Below are positions 34,036-44,147 of a stretch of 64,000 bases of DNA, piece by piece. Position 1 is the stretch's first letter; each line of letters begins with the position of its first letter. Under the pieces are notes generated by a model. That model saw only the letters and a list, made by a program, of their open reading frames with translations, was not told where the DNA came from and searched no databases. This DNA comes from Tenodera sinensis (lineage: Eukaryota; Arthropoda; Insecta; Mantodea; Mantidae): the NCBI GenBank assembly GCA_030765045.1, contig CM060963.1, positions 71,449,117-71,513,116 of the forward strand. The letters run 5' to 3'. Both the position numbers and the translations under genes were made by a program.

Positions 34036-34611
34036 AGGACATTCCCAGAAAATTGGAGGTATGACTTAGAAACGGACGTGGAATCGCCTGTTTTATCCGT
34101 CGCTGTTATTGGGTGTTTATCCCTCCGACTGAGGAGTGGAGTGGGTATTGCCGCTCACTGCGTAAGGTTCTCCAAAGAAAAGGTTGGACATCCCTGTATT
34201 ATACCAACGACGGGGTACTTAATGACCACCTTGACATTTCTTTGTTTCTCAAAATGACCAACAATGAAAACTTTAAAACAATTTCGCAATTCAATAATAG
34301 AAACTGATTGGCAAGAACCATTAACTGCCTTTAATAAAAAAATTAAAAGACCGAAATGAAAAAAAAAAAAAAAAAAAAAAAAATTACAGAAGGTGCGCAT
34401 AAAGTAACCCCCCCTCTCCCCGGTTAAAGCCCCTATGATTTATAGTATTTAATTCATAAAATCAGTAATTTTTTCTGAATGACTTTTGTATAATTGCTAA
34501 ACCATTAGAGAAAGAACAAATATCATAGAAAAAATATGTTAATCACAGAATTTATGTCATTTATATATTTTGGCAATTTTTGAGAATTTGTATCTCCAAA
34601 AATAGGTAAAT
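34036..34611. other. Spacer with poly(A) tract
   Basis: An A run at 34359-34383. Nothing else recognised. Confidence 0.35.
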
Positions 34612-34797
34612 AGGATCATATCAGTGCCACCGGTTTCCAGAATTTCGTCCAGCAGGAATTTTTTTACATGCTAATAAATCTACTAGGGTTGTCGCTTTTA
34701 AGCACACTTAAAAACATCGGTCGGGGTCGGATTTGAATCCGCGTTCTTGGAATTAATAGGCCAGCGCATAACCACCTGAGGCACCCAGACTGACATG
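34612..34797 (-). mobile_element. Family B SINE, truncated copy
   Basis: Reverse copy of the SINE at 31174-31401: CACACTTAAAAACATCGGTC, GGATTTGAATCC (B box) and GGCACCCAGACTGACA (A-box end). Diverged and missing its tail. Confidence 0.8.
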
Positions 34798-35237
34798 CGT
34801 CTCCGAGATATTTATTGCTCTTGGTTTGGTTTTTCCCACACTTTTGAATTGCTAAGATTTTTTTTTATTTTGGTCACACAAAGAGTACGGATTTCAAAAC
34901 CAGCACATGACCAGCTTCTTACAGCTAAGTATGCAATACCATCTCTCCATCTGACTCAAGCAATATGAAGTACGAGGTGCAGTCCAAAAGTAACGCATAC
35001 AAGTAGGGGTAGGGGAAGAAGGAGACGACCTTGGGCAACGAGCAAACTATCAGTTCGACTTCAAGAGTGACCGCATGGTGGTTTCCTTAAGCGGCTATTT
35101 GTGTACGGCTTATTAAGAAGTTTCGCGAGAAGAACAACGAGCTCTCATCAAATTGTTTTGTGTAAAAGGTGAAAACTGTGTCAATATTTACTGTTTGTCT
35201 CTGTTTGTGTGGATGATGCATTAGACTACAGTAATGT

Positions 35238-36537
35238 TGTTGTTGTTGTAAGCTAATGCTGGATTTCTGACAATGAAGTCATTAATCCTCTTGCTCTCCA
35301 ATATTTTTCACTGATGGATGGGGCACTAGAAGTGGCCGGGCATATTTGAAGGTGGTCTCCATCTATTTCCTCTTGCAGATCATATAGAGGACAGAGTGGT
35401 GAAGAATATATCCCAATTCTGTTTAAATGTTTTGCCAGACAATCATGTCCTGTAATCAACCTGAAGGTTGCAACTGCTGTTTTTCGAGGATACTCAGGAA
35501 TCACTGTTTGAATGTTTGGTAGTTCCCATCTTTTATTCTTTAATTTTTCATAGTAATATTTTGCAATAATTTTTTTGAATTCAGAGTTGACTAACCTTTT
35601 AGCTGCATAAAATGGTAGATTAACTATAGATTTTTGTACACCGCTGGTAGCCTTTTTTGCAAGAAAATCAGCTTTCTCATTACCACCCAGTCCACAGTGA
35701 GCTGATATCCATTGTAAGACTTAGTGTTTTTGAAGTGCTGTTAAATGGGTAAGGATTTTCCAACATTCTATGATTGTTTGGTTTTTTGGTGACAACTTGG
35801 AAGTAATTGCTATAATTGCTGCCGTGGAATCTGAGAGAATAACTGCGTGCTGAAAATGTGAAATTCTGTACAAAAGATTTTGTAGGGCCATTCGAATTGC
35901 TTCAATTTCTCCATCAAAGTTAGTAGTTCCATAACTTAAAGATTTGTAATAGGAAAAGAGATGACATGTGACTCCAGCACCAGCTCCATCTTGGTTTGAT
36001 ATCAATGATCCATCAGTATAAATATGGAGCCATTCGTGTTCTGGAAATCTAGTATGGATTGTCTCTAATGCCAATAATTTTAGAACACTAGTTGGAGTAT
36101 CACTTTTCTTAACTTCCTCTGTCAGGTGTAAATAATATGTGATGTCTAATGTATGTGTCGGATTGACTTTAGATATGAAGTTTTCCTTTGAATTAGGAAG
36201 GTATATATTCTTCTTGATGTCTTGAATTTTAGAAAGAAAGCTCTCCTGAGTCGTTAGTGTATGTGTAAAATTTCTCTTGTGCCATGTATTAAATGGGAGT
36301 CTGATTAACTTTTCGTGTTGAATTGGTTTTGAAAGATTTGATTTTTTTTTTTTTTTTTTTTTTTTGGCTGTTACAAGAACTTCGGTGCAGTAAGTAAATA
36401 ATGGCTTTATATATACATTGTATGTTGTGTTAAGAGTTGATCTGGAACATCCCCACTTCATTCCTGTTAGACGTTTTAACAGTGAAAGGCGCCTCTCTGC
36501 TCTTTGTATTACATTTTCTATTTGTTTGGTCCATGTA
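35238..36537 (-). mobile_element. 5'-truncated RNase H LINE inside the mariner
   Basis: Inserted between AGTAATGT (35230-35237) and AGCAATGT (36538-36545), a diverged 8-base duplication. It begins in the RT thumb (TWTKQIENVIQRAERRLSLL) and ends in an ACA-repeat tail (reverse of 35238-35249). A T run at 36343-36365 interrupts the frame slightly. A second copy of this family is at 42132-42440. Confidence 0.8.
35253..36537 (-). pseudogene. I-group LINE thumb, RNase H and C-terminus
   Basis: Coding remnant read 36537 to 35253. RT thumb, then RNase HI with IYTDGSL (first D), FDGEIEAIRMAL (E), VILSDSTAAIIAI (D) and, after a stop at 35720, SAHCGLGGNEKADFLAKKA (D). The C-terminus has TFRLITGHDCLAKHLNRIGI and a degenerate zinc knuckle (CPLYDLQEEIDGDHLQICP). 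All four RNase H acids survive, but the stop splits the domain. RNase H would remove template RNA after first-strand synthesis. Confidence 0.85.
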
Positions 36538-37167
36538 AGCAATGTGAATAGCTGGATGATAAAGTTCAAAAGAGGAAGAGTGTCCAGCACCGATTTGCTG
36601 CGCTCGGGCAGACCTTGCTCATCTTGCCCATCTGCAAAGAAAACTCTTATTCAATATTGTGGGATCAGAAGGATGATATTGTGTCATATCCTCTTCCTAA
36701 GGGCATGTCAATCATCGAAGAATGTTACAGAGACATTTTGAAGTACCAGCTGTTGCCTGCAATTGGAGAAAGTCGGCCTGAACTGGTGGGAAAGTTCATA
36801 TTCCACCAGACAATGCTCCACCATACAGGGCTTGGATTGGCACCGAATTTCTACAGCAAAATGGAATTCAGACCCTTAAGGCGTATTCTCTCATCACCTG
36901 ATCTTGCCCCGAGCAATTTCTGCTGTTTGACACCCTGAAAAACACTCTCCGAGGGAGACAATTCTCTTTGAGATCAAGTCTGATCTGCAGTATACCAGTG
37001 TCTAAAACATATACCCAAAGACTCCTACAAAAGATGTTTTGGAAAATGTGTTGAGCAATGGCAACAGTAGGAGACTATGTGGGAAAATGGCATGCGTGTT
37101 ATGGATGATTTTATGTGAATAAATAATATTGAGAATTTTTTATGTGTTACTTTTGGACTGCACCTCG

Positions 37168-37621
37168 TTGGGAGCTATGTGGAAGTTGTAGTACTTCTGT
37201 AGCAGCTCATGTTCTGTAGGTGTTTCTGATAGACCGTGCTAATGCCTGCAGAATCTTGGTAACAGCCCGGAATCGAATGTTACAAAGTGGTTCCTTCACC
37301 TTTGGAATCAAATCATATTCAGAGGGGTTTAGGTCCGGTAAATGTTGGGACAGAGAAGTACTTCCCACACCCAGCGACGGTACAGATCAGATATAGGGTG
37401 TGCCGTGTGCGCCTGAGCATTATCCTGCAAAACGATGGATGGTTCTGCAAAGGGAAATAGGAATAGAAATGTGTATTCATTTGCTTTTGAGCTATCATAT
37501 ACACAGACAACAGTGCTAAAATACTACTTATTATTGGTCTCAGAGTAGTCCATCATACACGTTGAGCATAAATCTGTTCAAAAAATTAAACAAATATCAG
37601 AAAGAACCGTTTATGTTTTGC

Positions 37622-37711
<90 letters not shown>

Positions 37712-37757
37712 TATTGGACCTCTACGACATCCAGTAAAATTTTTCTTTTGTTTTCAG
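37168..37757. repeat. LRR-gene intron with (GT)n tract
   Basis: Sequence between the mariner and the LRR exon, including a pure (GT)n run 37624-37710. It ends with a strong polypyrimidine acceptor TTTTCTTTTGTTTTCAG at 37741-37757. Confidence 0.7.
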
Positions 37758-38468
37758 ACTGTACTCATCATTTGCTGCCTAATGTTGTTGTGCTCAGCAG
37801 AATGCCCAAACAAGTGCCGATGTCTGGGTACGTGGGCTAAATGCCAAAACGGGAAACTGGAAGACATTTCTGCAGATTTTCCACTCGAGGTTACCACTTT
37901 GACTCTTACACATTTCGACCTCCAGACATTGGAAGCTGGTGCCCTTGCCACCTTGAGTCTTTCGTCCAGATTGTGGAAACTAGAGCTATATCAAGGAAAC
38001 CTAGAAACTATCAAGGAAAACGCTTTTGAAGGGTTGGGAGCCTTGGAATCTCTGTACATCACACAGAATAAGCTAAAGACCATGGAAGCGGGAGCATTCC
38101 GGGGTCTCAGTAACCTCACCATGCTCGACCTTAGTCACAATGAACTAACAGGTCTCCCTTCCAATATCTTCCAAGGTTTGGACAGCGTCGTCAGGATATT
38201 TGTGAACGACAATAAACAGCTAAAGACCCTTAACCTGGGAGCCTTCGATAGGTTGCTGTCCTTGACGGAACTGAGCGCAAAGGACTGTGGCATCGAAGCT
38301 CTGCAACCTATGGAGTCCAAAAGCACAACGTCTATCTCCTTAGATTTACGGCAAAATCCTCTGACATGTGACTGCTCCCTCAAGACTGCAGTAAGCGTTT
38401 TGGAGAATGTCCAAGGAGTATGTGGTGGGAGAGATATTAAAGAGGTACTGGAAGGTTTAAACTGCTAA
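37758..38468 (+). CDS. Secreted leucine-rich-repeat protein, last exon
   Basis: Host gene exon of 236 codons plus stop, open from a phase-0 acceptor. It opens with the end of a signal peptide (TVLIICCLMLLCSA), then an LRRNT cap with cysteines CPNKCRCLGTWAKC. About six LRRs follow, such as LESLYITQNKLKTMEAGAFRG and LTMLDLSHNELTGLPSNIFQ. An LRRCT cap comes last (NPLTCDCSLKTAVSV, VCGG, LNC-stop). There is no transmembrane segment, so the product is probably secreted and binds a protein partner in the extracellular space. The family is that of slit-, tartan- and LRRC15-type proteins, but I cannot name the gene. The start methionine is expected in an upstream exon; the ATG at 37782 inside the signal peptide is the only local alternative. 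No frameshifts. Confidence 0.85.
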   Translation, partial: TVLIICCLMLLCSAECPNKCRCLGTWAKCQNGKLEDISADFPLEVTTLTLTHFDLQTLEAGALATLSLSSRLWKLELYQGNLETIKENAFEGLGALESLYITQNKLKTMEAGAFRGLSNLTMLDLSHNELTGLPSNIFQGLDSVVRIFVNDNKQLKTLNLGAFDRLLSLTELSAKDCGIEALQPMESKSTTSISLDLRQNPLTCDCSLKTAVSVLENVQGVCGGRDIKEVLEGLNC

Positions 38469-38626
38469 TGCATTCAAAAATGGAGCAGAAATTCGAGTAA
38501 AGCTACATTAAAGTCACATTCTAGTTCTGCTGTCTTTTTGGAGCTGTAATACAAATCAAGTAAGAACAAGTATGAATTAATTTAAATGCTGTGTATTTAC
38601 ACTCATTCTGTAATAGAAATTTTTTA

Positions 38627-38632
38627 AATAAA
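38627..38632 (+). terminator. AATAAA polyadenylation signal of LRR gene
   Basis: First AATAAA downstream of the LRR stop codon, 159 bases away, in an AT-rich 3' UTR. Position and strand fit. Confidence 0.6.
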
Positions 38633-38654
38633 TGTGCAGTCAAAATAATTTTAT

Positions 38655-39050
38655 TTTATTTTCACCTTCTCTAGCACGTACAAAATAGAGAAGGTATTGC
38701 ATTCCACTTAAACATGTATACCGACATTCCACTAGAAATATGCGTTTTGAATAAAAAGAAAACACATTTTGAAAAAAGGTCCGTGCGCGTGTATCCATGT
38801 GTCTGTGAACAGCATAACTCAAAAGCGAAAAGTCGGTTAAATATCAAACTTGGTATTTAAGTTCAGCATCTTCCAAAATGTAACACGAGGTTTACCTTCT
38901 ACATGGAATATTTTTCGAAAATGTTGATTTTATGATTAACATTTTTCATCAAAATATCATGTGTTTTAAGATACGAATTGGTAAGCCGTAAGAGATAGAA
39001 AAAAATCTTAGCTACACAAAAAATGCAGATTTCGTTAAAACAATGTCAAA
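38655..39050. repeat. T-family copy, truncated
   Basis: Orientation as 56893-57775: CACCTTCTCTAGCACGTA start, AAAAGCGAAAAGTCGGTTAA, AACCGTAAGAGATAG-like block (38990) and ACAAAAAATGCAGATTTCGT. The TG tract is reduced to GCGCGTGTATCCATGTGTCTG. Confidence 0.7.
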
Positions 39051-39054
39051 TACA

Positions 39055-39179
39055 GTTTTACTTTCTCTACTACGTATAGTAAGTAGGGGAAGTATTGTAT
39101 TGCACGCAAAAATTCGATGTCGAGGTTTCATTGGAAATATATGATTTGAGGTCCGCTGAATCCAAAAGAAGCATTAAAA

Positions 39180-39257
<78 letters not shown>

Positions 39258-39385
39258 CTGGTGTGTCTGTGTGTTTGCCTGTGAACAGTATAACCCAAAA
39301 ACAAAGTCGGTTAAAAACCAAAGTTGGTACGGTGATGTCATTTTGGAAGTGTAGTTATATCGACTTGGAAATGAGGCTGTGTAAA
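39055..39385. repeat. T-family copy with (TG)n, truncated
   Basis: Begins GTTTTACTTTCTCTACTACG directly after the previous copy, same orientation. It has a (TG)n run 39183-39254 and CGGTTAAAAACCAAAGTTGG, then breaks off near 39340-39385. Two T copies in tandem suggest insertion next to, or recombination between, copies. Confidence 0.75.
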
Positions 39386-41016
39386 ACAAATTAAAAATAA
39401 CATATAGTACCTATTCCGTTTCCGATGTGAATTGGTTGAACGGGTAAAATTCTAAGTCATTACAAATTATCCTAGTCCACCTTGGTTCATAGTTTATGCA
39501 ACTGTTTAGTGTAGCTATAGTTTGCTGTTTGTCTTTCCTGTTAGTGAGATTAAACAAAATTTACAAAGAAAAAAAGAAAATATTATTTAAAGAATCTTTT
39601 TTTTTCAGTTTTATATAGTTTTTACATATCATTTGAGCGTCTCAAATAATTGCCCACTAAGGATAAACCATCCGTACTATAATGGCCAAAAATTCAGGAA
39701 ATATTAAATTTATGCATCTTTTCAAGATTTGGACGCATGCCTTTTGTTGACTTCATAGTACGCCCTGTAGTGGTAGAGCACCTGCTTGCTTAGTGATCAA
39801 ATTGTTAACTGTGAGTAATTAAAAAATTATGGTCGATATACTAAAGAGCAATTTAATTTGATTCGTTAAGACTTGTCCCAGCTAACTAAAAATTATAGCT
39901 TTGGAAAGGCCTAGAAGAGTTATGTATGGTTTTGATTTTTATAAATGTAGCATAATAAATAACACTCCAAAACGCTCCGAGATGTTTGCAAAATAGACAA
40001 CGGTCATTGAGTTTCTATCGTATATTTGAATGCGGGGGAGGGGACACCGCGTACCTTCTTGGTATTCTCGAGGATAAGCCCCCCCCCCCCCCCCGCCCCA
40101 GGTTTGCAGCGTACGAGTACCTTAGAGTCAATTTAATGACCATCAGGTTTTGGTTGAACTTTCAATGTCTGAAAGAACACCAATCAGAGGTACCTTTCTC
40201 CAGCAGAAAGAAAATCAGTCGATCGGTAAAGATTTAGATTTGGCGTAGTGTAGAGAATTGAAGAAGTCTGTCAGCGAGTTATATAAAGTGATGTAAATTT
40301 GGAAAACACACCACTTGTGTCCACGCAGTCGCCAGAATGACATGCTGTCTGTTGGATTAGAAGAATGTGACGCCGATATATGAAGTAATAGTAATTAGCT
40401 CACACAACACAGCGAAAGTTTAGAAAATACAAAGTGAATGATGCGTGCAGGATACGTAAATGTGAAGTTAGTTAATTTATATGTTGTTATTGTCCAATCG
40501 ACATAGCCGCGCGGTAAAACAACGGTGAACTTGCGTATAAAAAAAATGAACGCTGACGAAACAAGTGAAATATAAATACGCGCTGAGGTACTTGACGAGA
40601 AAACTGCTATAATTCTTTATCAGCAAATAACTTGTGTCCAAGGTGAAAATTCTCGAGTTCAGATGATCGTGGGAACGTAAAGTGCGGGAAAATCAAATGC
40701 GAACTAAAATCTTGTAGCAAACTACATGCATTAAAAGTGAGGTAAAACTTAAGAAGTCAGTGTTATTCCTGTGAATCCCACAAACATTTTCTTCCTGCCT
40801 CTCACAGGTGGGATCTTGCTCCAAACCATTACAGCTAGCCACAATCAACTCATATAGATCCGCCCTGAATCGACGTGCAAAAAGTATCAGATCCACCACG
40901 ACTAGATTTCACAAGGTAAGAGGTCGCATTGGCGCTGGGAACAGCAAAGCAAACGTCATGACCTCGAGGACGACATCCAGATGACGTAAGAGCACCGGTT
41001 CACTTTTGTCCAATTA
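39386..41016. other. Mostly unannotated; candidate exon 40808-40915
   Basis: CTGTAGTGGTAGAGCACCTG at 39767 is a SINE A-box scrap. A C run lies at 40079-40094. Bases 40808-40915 lie between a good acceptor (TTCTTCCTGCCTCTCACAG) and donor (ACAAG/GTAAG). They form 36 open codons in one frame (VGSCSKPLQLATINSYRS...), so they could be a symmetrical exon of an unknown gene. No homology is recognised. Confidence 0.25.
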
Positions 41017-41945
41017 TTTTCTTTCTCTCCTTCCTCCCTCCCTCCTTTCTTTCCTTTCTTCCTCCTCCCTTTCCCACATCCTTACTTATCTCCTTCCTTC
41101 CTCCCTTCTTTCATTCCTCCCTGCCTTTCCCTGTTGCTTCCTTCCACCCTCCCTTCCTTCTTACCTTTCTTCCTCTCTCCCTACTTACCCTCCACCCCCT
41201 TCCTTCTTTCACTCCTTCCTTTCTTCCTCCCCCTCCCTTTCCCCCTTCTTTCCTTTCTTCCTCTCTCCATTCCTTCCTTCCTCCTTTGCTTCTTTCCTTC
41301 ATTCCTTTTCTCCATTCCTTCCTCCATCCCTCCCTCCATTCCTCCCTTCTTCCTTCTTTCGTTCCTCCCGCTCTTCCTTATCCCCTTCCTTCCTCCCTTC
41401 CTCATTTCTCCCTCTCTCCCTTCATTCCTCAATCCATTCCTCACTCCCTTCCTTCTTTCTTTTCTCCCTTCCTTTCTTCCTCCCTTCCTTTCTTCTTCCC
41501 TTTCTTTCTTCTACCCTTCCTTCCTCCTTCCCTTCCTTCTTTCCCTCTTTCCTTTATTCCTCTCTCCCTTTCCCCTTCTTTTCTTCCTTCCTCCCTTCCT
41601 TCATTTCTGCTTTCCTCTCCCCTTCCTTCCTCCCTCCCTCCTTCTCTTCCTTCTTCCTTGCCTTCCTTCTTTCCTTCCTCCCTTCCTTCCATCCTTTCTC
41701 CCCTTCTCCTTTCCTTCCTTCCATCCTTCCTTCCTCTCTTTCCTTTTTGTTTCCTTTCTTCCTTCTTTCCTTCCTATCTCCTTTCCTTCCTCCCTTCTTT
41801 CCTTCCTCCGTCCCTTCCTTCTCTCCCTCCTTCCTCCCTCCCTTCATCCCTTCCATCTCTCTTTCTCTGTTGCTCTTTTTTCTTCCCTTTTTCTATTTCT
41901 TTCCTTCTTTCTTTCTCTTTCATTCCTTCTCTTTATTTCTTTCAA
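41017..41945. repeat. 930-bp polypyrimidine (CCTTCC)n tract
   Basis: Imperfect CTTC/CCTT array, almost wholly pyrimidine on the plus strand. It accounts for overlapping Ser/Pro/Phe-rich and Lys/Glu/Gly-rich frames in several phases on both strands. Such tracts can form triplex DNA. Confidence 0.95.
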
Positions 41946-42131
41946 TAATAGAATAGTTCCCAAAGTATTGTGGGAAATAGAAGTTAAAAAAAAAGCATCA
42001 TATATACCCGAACAGTTCTATTCTGTGAATTTCTAATCGGCACATATGCGTCATACATACCAGAAAACGAAAATAGTTATACACATTTGAGACATAGAGA
42101 GCACAGCACATGTTTGACTTGTTGCACTAAA
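41946..42131. other. Spacer
   Basis: Nothing recognised. Confidence 0.3.
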
Positions 42132-42440
42132 TATTACTATGAAAAATTAAAGAAACAGAAGATGGAAACTACTAAAGATTCGAACAGTAATTCCTGAGTA
42201 TCCCCGGAAAATGCCAGTTGTAACTTTCAGGTTGATCACGGGGCATGATTGTCTGGCAAAACATTTGAACAGAGCTGGGATATATTTTTCACCACTCTGT
42301 CCTCTATGTGATCTGCAAGAGGAAATGGATCGAGACCACCTTCAAATATGCCCGGCCACTTCTAGCGCCCCACCCATCAGTGAAAAATATTGGAGAGCAA
42401 GAGGATTAATGACTTCATTGTCAGAGATCCAGCATTAGCC
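42132..42440 (+). mobile_element. 3' fragment of the RNase H LINE family
   Basis: Same family as the LINE at 35238-36537. It encodes KYYYEKLK (42135), then from 42211 TFRLITGHDCLAKHLNRAGI and an intact-looking knuckle CPLCDLQEEMDRDHLQICP through the shared stop after SLSEIQH. Here the zinc knuckle keeps the second cysteine lost (C to Y) at 35380, so this copy is closer to the ancestor. About 90 percent identical by eye. Confidence 0.85.
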
Positions 42441-42446
42441 AATAAC

Positions 42447-42985
42447 AAATTGCATACAATAAGTAAGGAGCATAATTTGAGAACATCAAAGAGAAAAACT
42501 AAAATAATGGCACACCACAGAAAATATCCTGTCCGTTCTAAGATTAGTATAGAAGGAAAATGTTTGGAACAGGTCCTCCACTTTAGATATTTAGGCTGTG
42601 GCATAACTATCGATAGAGATAATATGTATGGACATAAAATCAATAAATTTCAGTAAATTTGTGGAACAATAAATAAAACTCTAAGGGATAAGACGCGAAA
42701 TGAAACAAAATTGAAATTATGTAAGACAATAGCAGTACCAAGTTTGTTTTAGGGAAGAGAATCATTAATTTTAAAACAGAGGGACAGAAGTAAGATACAG
42801 AGTGCAGAAATGAGATTTCTCCACAGTGTTAAAGGCTGCACAAGAAGAGATCTAACAAGAAATGTGGATATGTGAAGAACTAAACATTTTTTATTTAAAT
42901 CACAAATTGAAGAAGATAAGAACAGTTGGAAGGAACATATAGAAAGAATGAACAAGGATAAACCCAGGAATTGTGTATGGTTATA
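42447..42985 (+). mobile_element. RTE-like LINE C-terminal fragment
   Basis: Immediately after the preceding fragment: NKLHTISKEHNLRTSKRKTK, then FRYLGCGITIDRDNM, a stop, and ETKLKLCKTIAVPSLF, AEMRFLHSVKGCTRRDLTRN and NSWKEHIERMNKD. These are the thumb and C-terminal motifs of endonuclease-reverse-transcriptase LINEs often labelled RTE/BovB-like. Two in-frame stops. The clade is an inference. Confidence 0.6.
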
Positions 42986-43411
42986 ACTCTCAATATAAGC
43001 ATTAGGTAGAGCCGGTTTTCCATTTGGTTTTCCCCAGTTTCCCATTTTTGTGCATAGAAGTGAGAGGAAGCAGAGGAAATGTCATGACACCTATTGAGTA
43101 CTGTTCCCCAGGGCTGAGCTGGAGTCTCCGTCATGAACAAACGCTGTTGAGCAGTAGTCCAAACTTCGCGACGCCATGGTCATGTGATTCCGAGCCAATC
43201 AGCGGTGGTGTGTTTCAGAGTGTCATTGTCATATTGCCCGCTGTTTAGCATTGAAATTTGATAATTTCGAGCTATAAATCTGTTCCATTGAGCTGACACC
43301 TTCGGGATTCAGACCCTGAATGAGAATGTAGCGACGAAAAATTAGGCGATACATGTATAGGCAATGTAATGTGTCCGTTTGGGGCTAAACCGCCACATGC
43401 TTGTAATTATA
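42986..43411. other. Unannotated spacer
   Basis: No gene or repeat recognised. Confidence 0.3.
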
Positions 43412-43575
43412 GTGAGGGGGAAAATTACTTTGTGATTGACACAAGCTCCGGTCGCAGGGCTGGTCATCTATGTAGCCAATTATCACTGTTCTGGGAGCTT
43501 ATTTGTATACCATAAATTTCACTGGCTGACTCATAGAAGCGTGTCAATCACAAAGTTATTTCTCCTGCATCTCAC
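43412..43575. repeat. Short inverted-repeat (MITE-like) sequence
   Basis: Arms of about 30 bases share AACTTTGTGATTGACAC (left 43425-43442 with ATTACTTTG, right 43540-43557 reversed) and extend to GTGAG at both outer ends. No coding content. It may be a small non-autonomous DNA element. Confidence 0.5.
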
Positions 43576-43798
43576 TCCTCTCTTCCTCCTTGCATTTATA
43601 TACACGGTAAATATTATTTACTGCCATCATTCATGTGACTATAAGACCATGAAAACATTTGAAAATCGGATAGCATACTTAAATAAAAATTTGAGCATCA
43701 GGGGAGATAATACTATGTCCGTATTTTACAGTGACAGACTGTTATGACTGGTTGAAAATGCACCACTCTTACATTTTGATTATGACTAGGAATAAATG

Positions 43799-43804
43799 TT
43801 TAAT
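43799..43804 (-). terminator. Possible ATTAAA polyadenylation signal
   Basis: ATTAAA on the minus strand, 229 bases beyond the SVWC stop codon. A variant signal; no AATAAA is closer on that strand as far as I can see. Confidence 0.35.
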
Positions 43805-44032
43805 GAAGTTACTCGATTTCAGAAATAAAAATACCAGTAACAAATTGATATGTTATTGATTTACTGTAACTATTAGATTACAAGTACAGATAGCCAGAAG
43901 GCAATAGCATAGAATAACAAAAAATTAAACTATACTGCTCTGTGAAGTTACTTAGAAAAGACAGAAGCAAATTAATACAAGCTGACATAACTGTGCAAGT
44001 AGTTAATTTAGGTAATCTCTGTTCTGAAGGAT

Positions 44033-44147
44033 TTAAGATTTCGGAGGATAATCCCTCGGGCACTCAATTCTGGGGCAGCAGTCAGGATAAGGAAGAGTGT
44101 GATCCTTAACAACCTTGCATGGTGGACCCGTACCCACTGAACCACAC
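44033..44147 (-). CDS. SVWC gene, exon 3 (domain C-terminus)
   Basis: Acceptor TTCGTCTGATTGCAG directly precedes. The first base completes a glycine codon split by the intron. The exon encodes CGSVGTGPPCKVV, then LPYPDCCPRIECP, with the CC pair that defines the end of SVWC domains, and stops after a short DYPPKS tail. Confidence 0.88.

Larger units (their letters stand above)
35060..37135 (+). pseudogene. Mariner transposase, interrupted and deleted
   Basis: Mariner-family transposase. N-terminal HTH scraps at 35110-35237 (QRALIKLFCVKGENC, VDDALDYSNV). The frame resumes beyond the LINE at 36541 with NSWMIKFKRGRVSSTDLLRSGRP, the linker before the catalytic domain. It then jumps to LWDQKDDIVSYPLPKGMSI (about 36650-36710), so roughly 100 residues with the first aspartate are deleted. 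The second-aspartate motif is degraded (LHHTGLG for HHDNAP). SSPDLAPSNF near 36895 keeps the third aspartate, followed by KTLRGRQFS. Not functional. Confidence 0.85.
34973..37167 (+). mobile_element. Mariner-like transposon split by a LINE
   Basis: Inverted ends CGAGGTGCAGTCCAAAAGTA (34973-34992) and its complement TACTTTTGGACTGCACCTCG with one difference (37148-37167). A TA precedes the left end. The transposase is interrupted at 35238-36537 by a LINE and also has an internal deletion that removes the first catalytic aspartate. Confidence 0.9.

Noticed and set aside
37562..37757. LRR ORF starting in the (GT)n tract
   Set aside because: The Cys/Val repeat upstream is a translated microsatellite; a strong acceptor at 37741-37757 marks the true exon start.
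41006..42036. 300-residue Ser/Pro/Phe-rich proteins and Lys/Glu-rich reverse frames
   Set aside because: Pyrimidine-only simple repeat; no start context, no motif, several overlapping frames.
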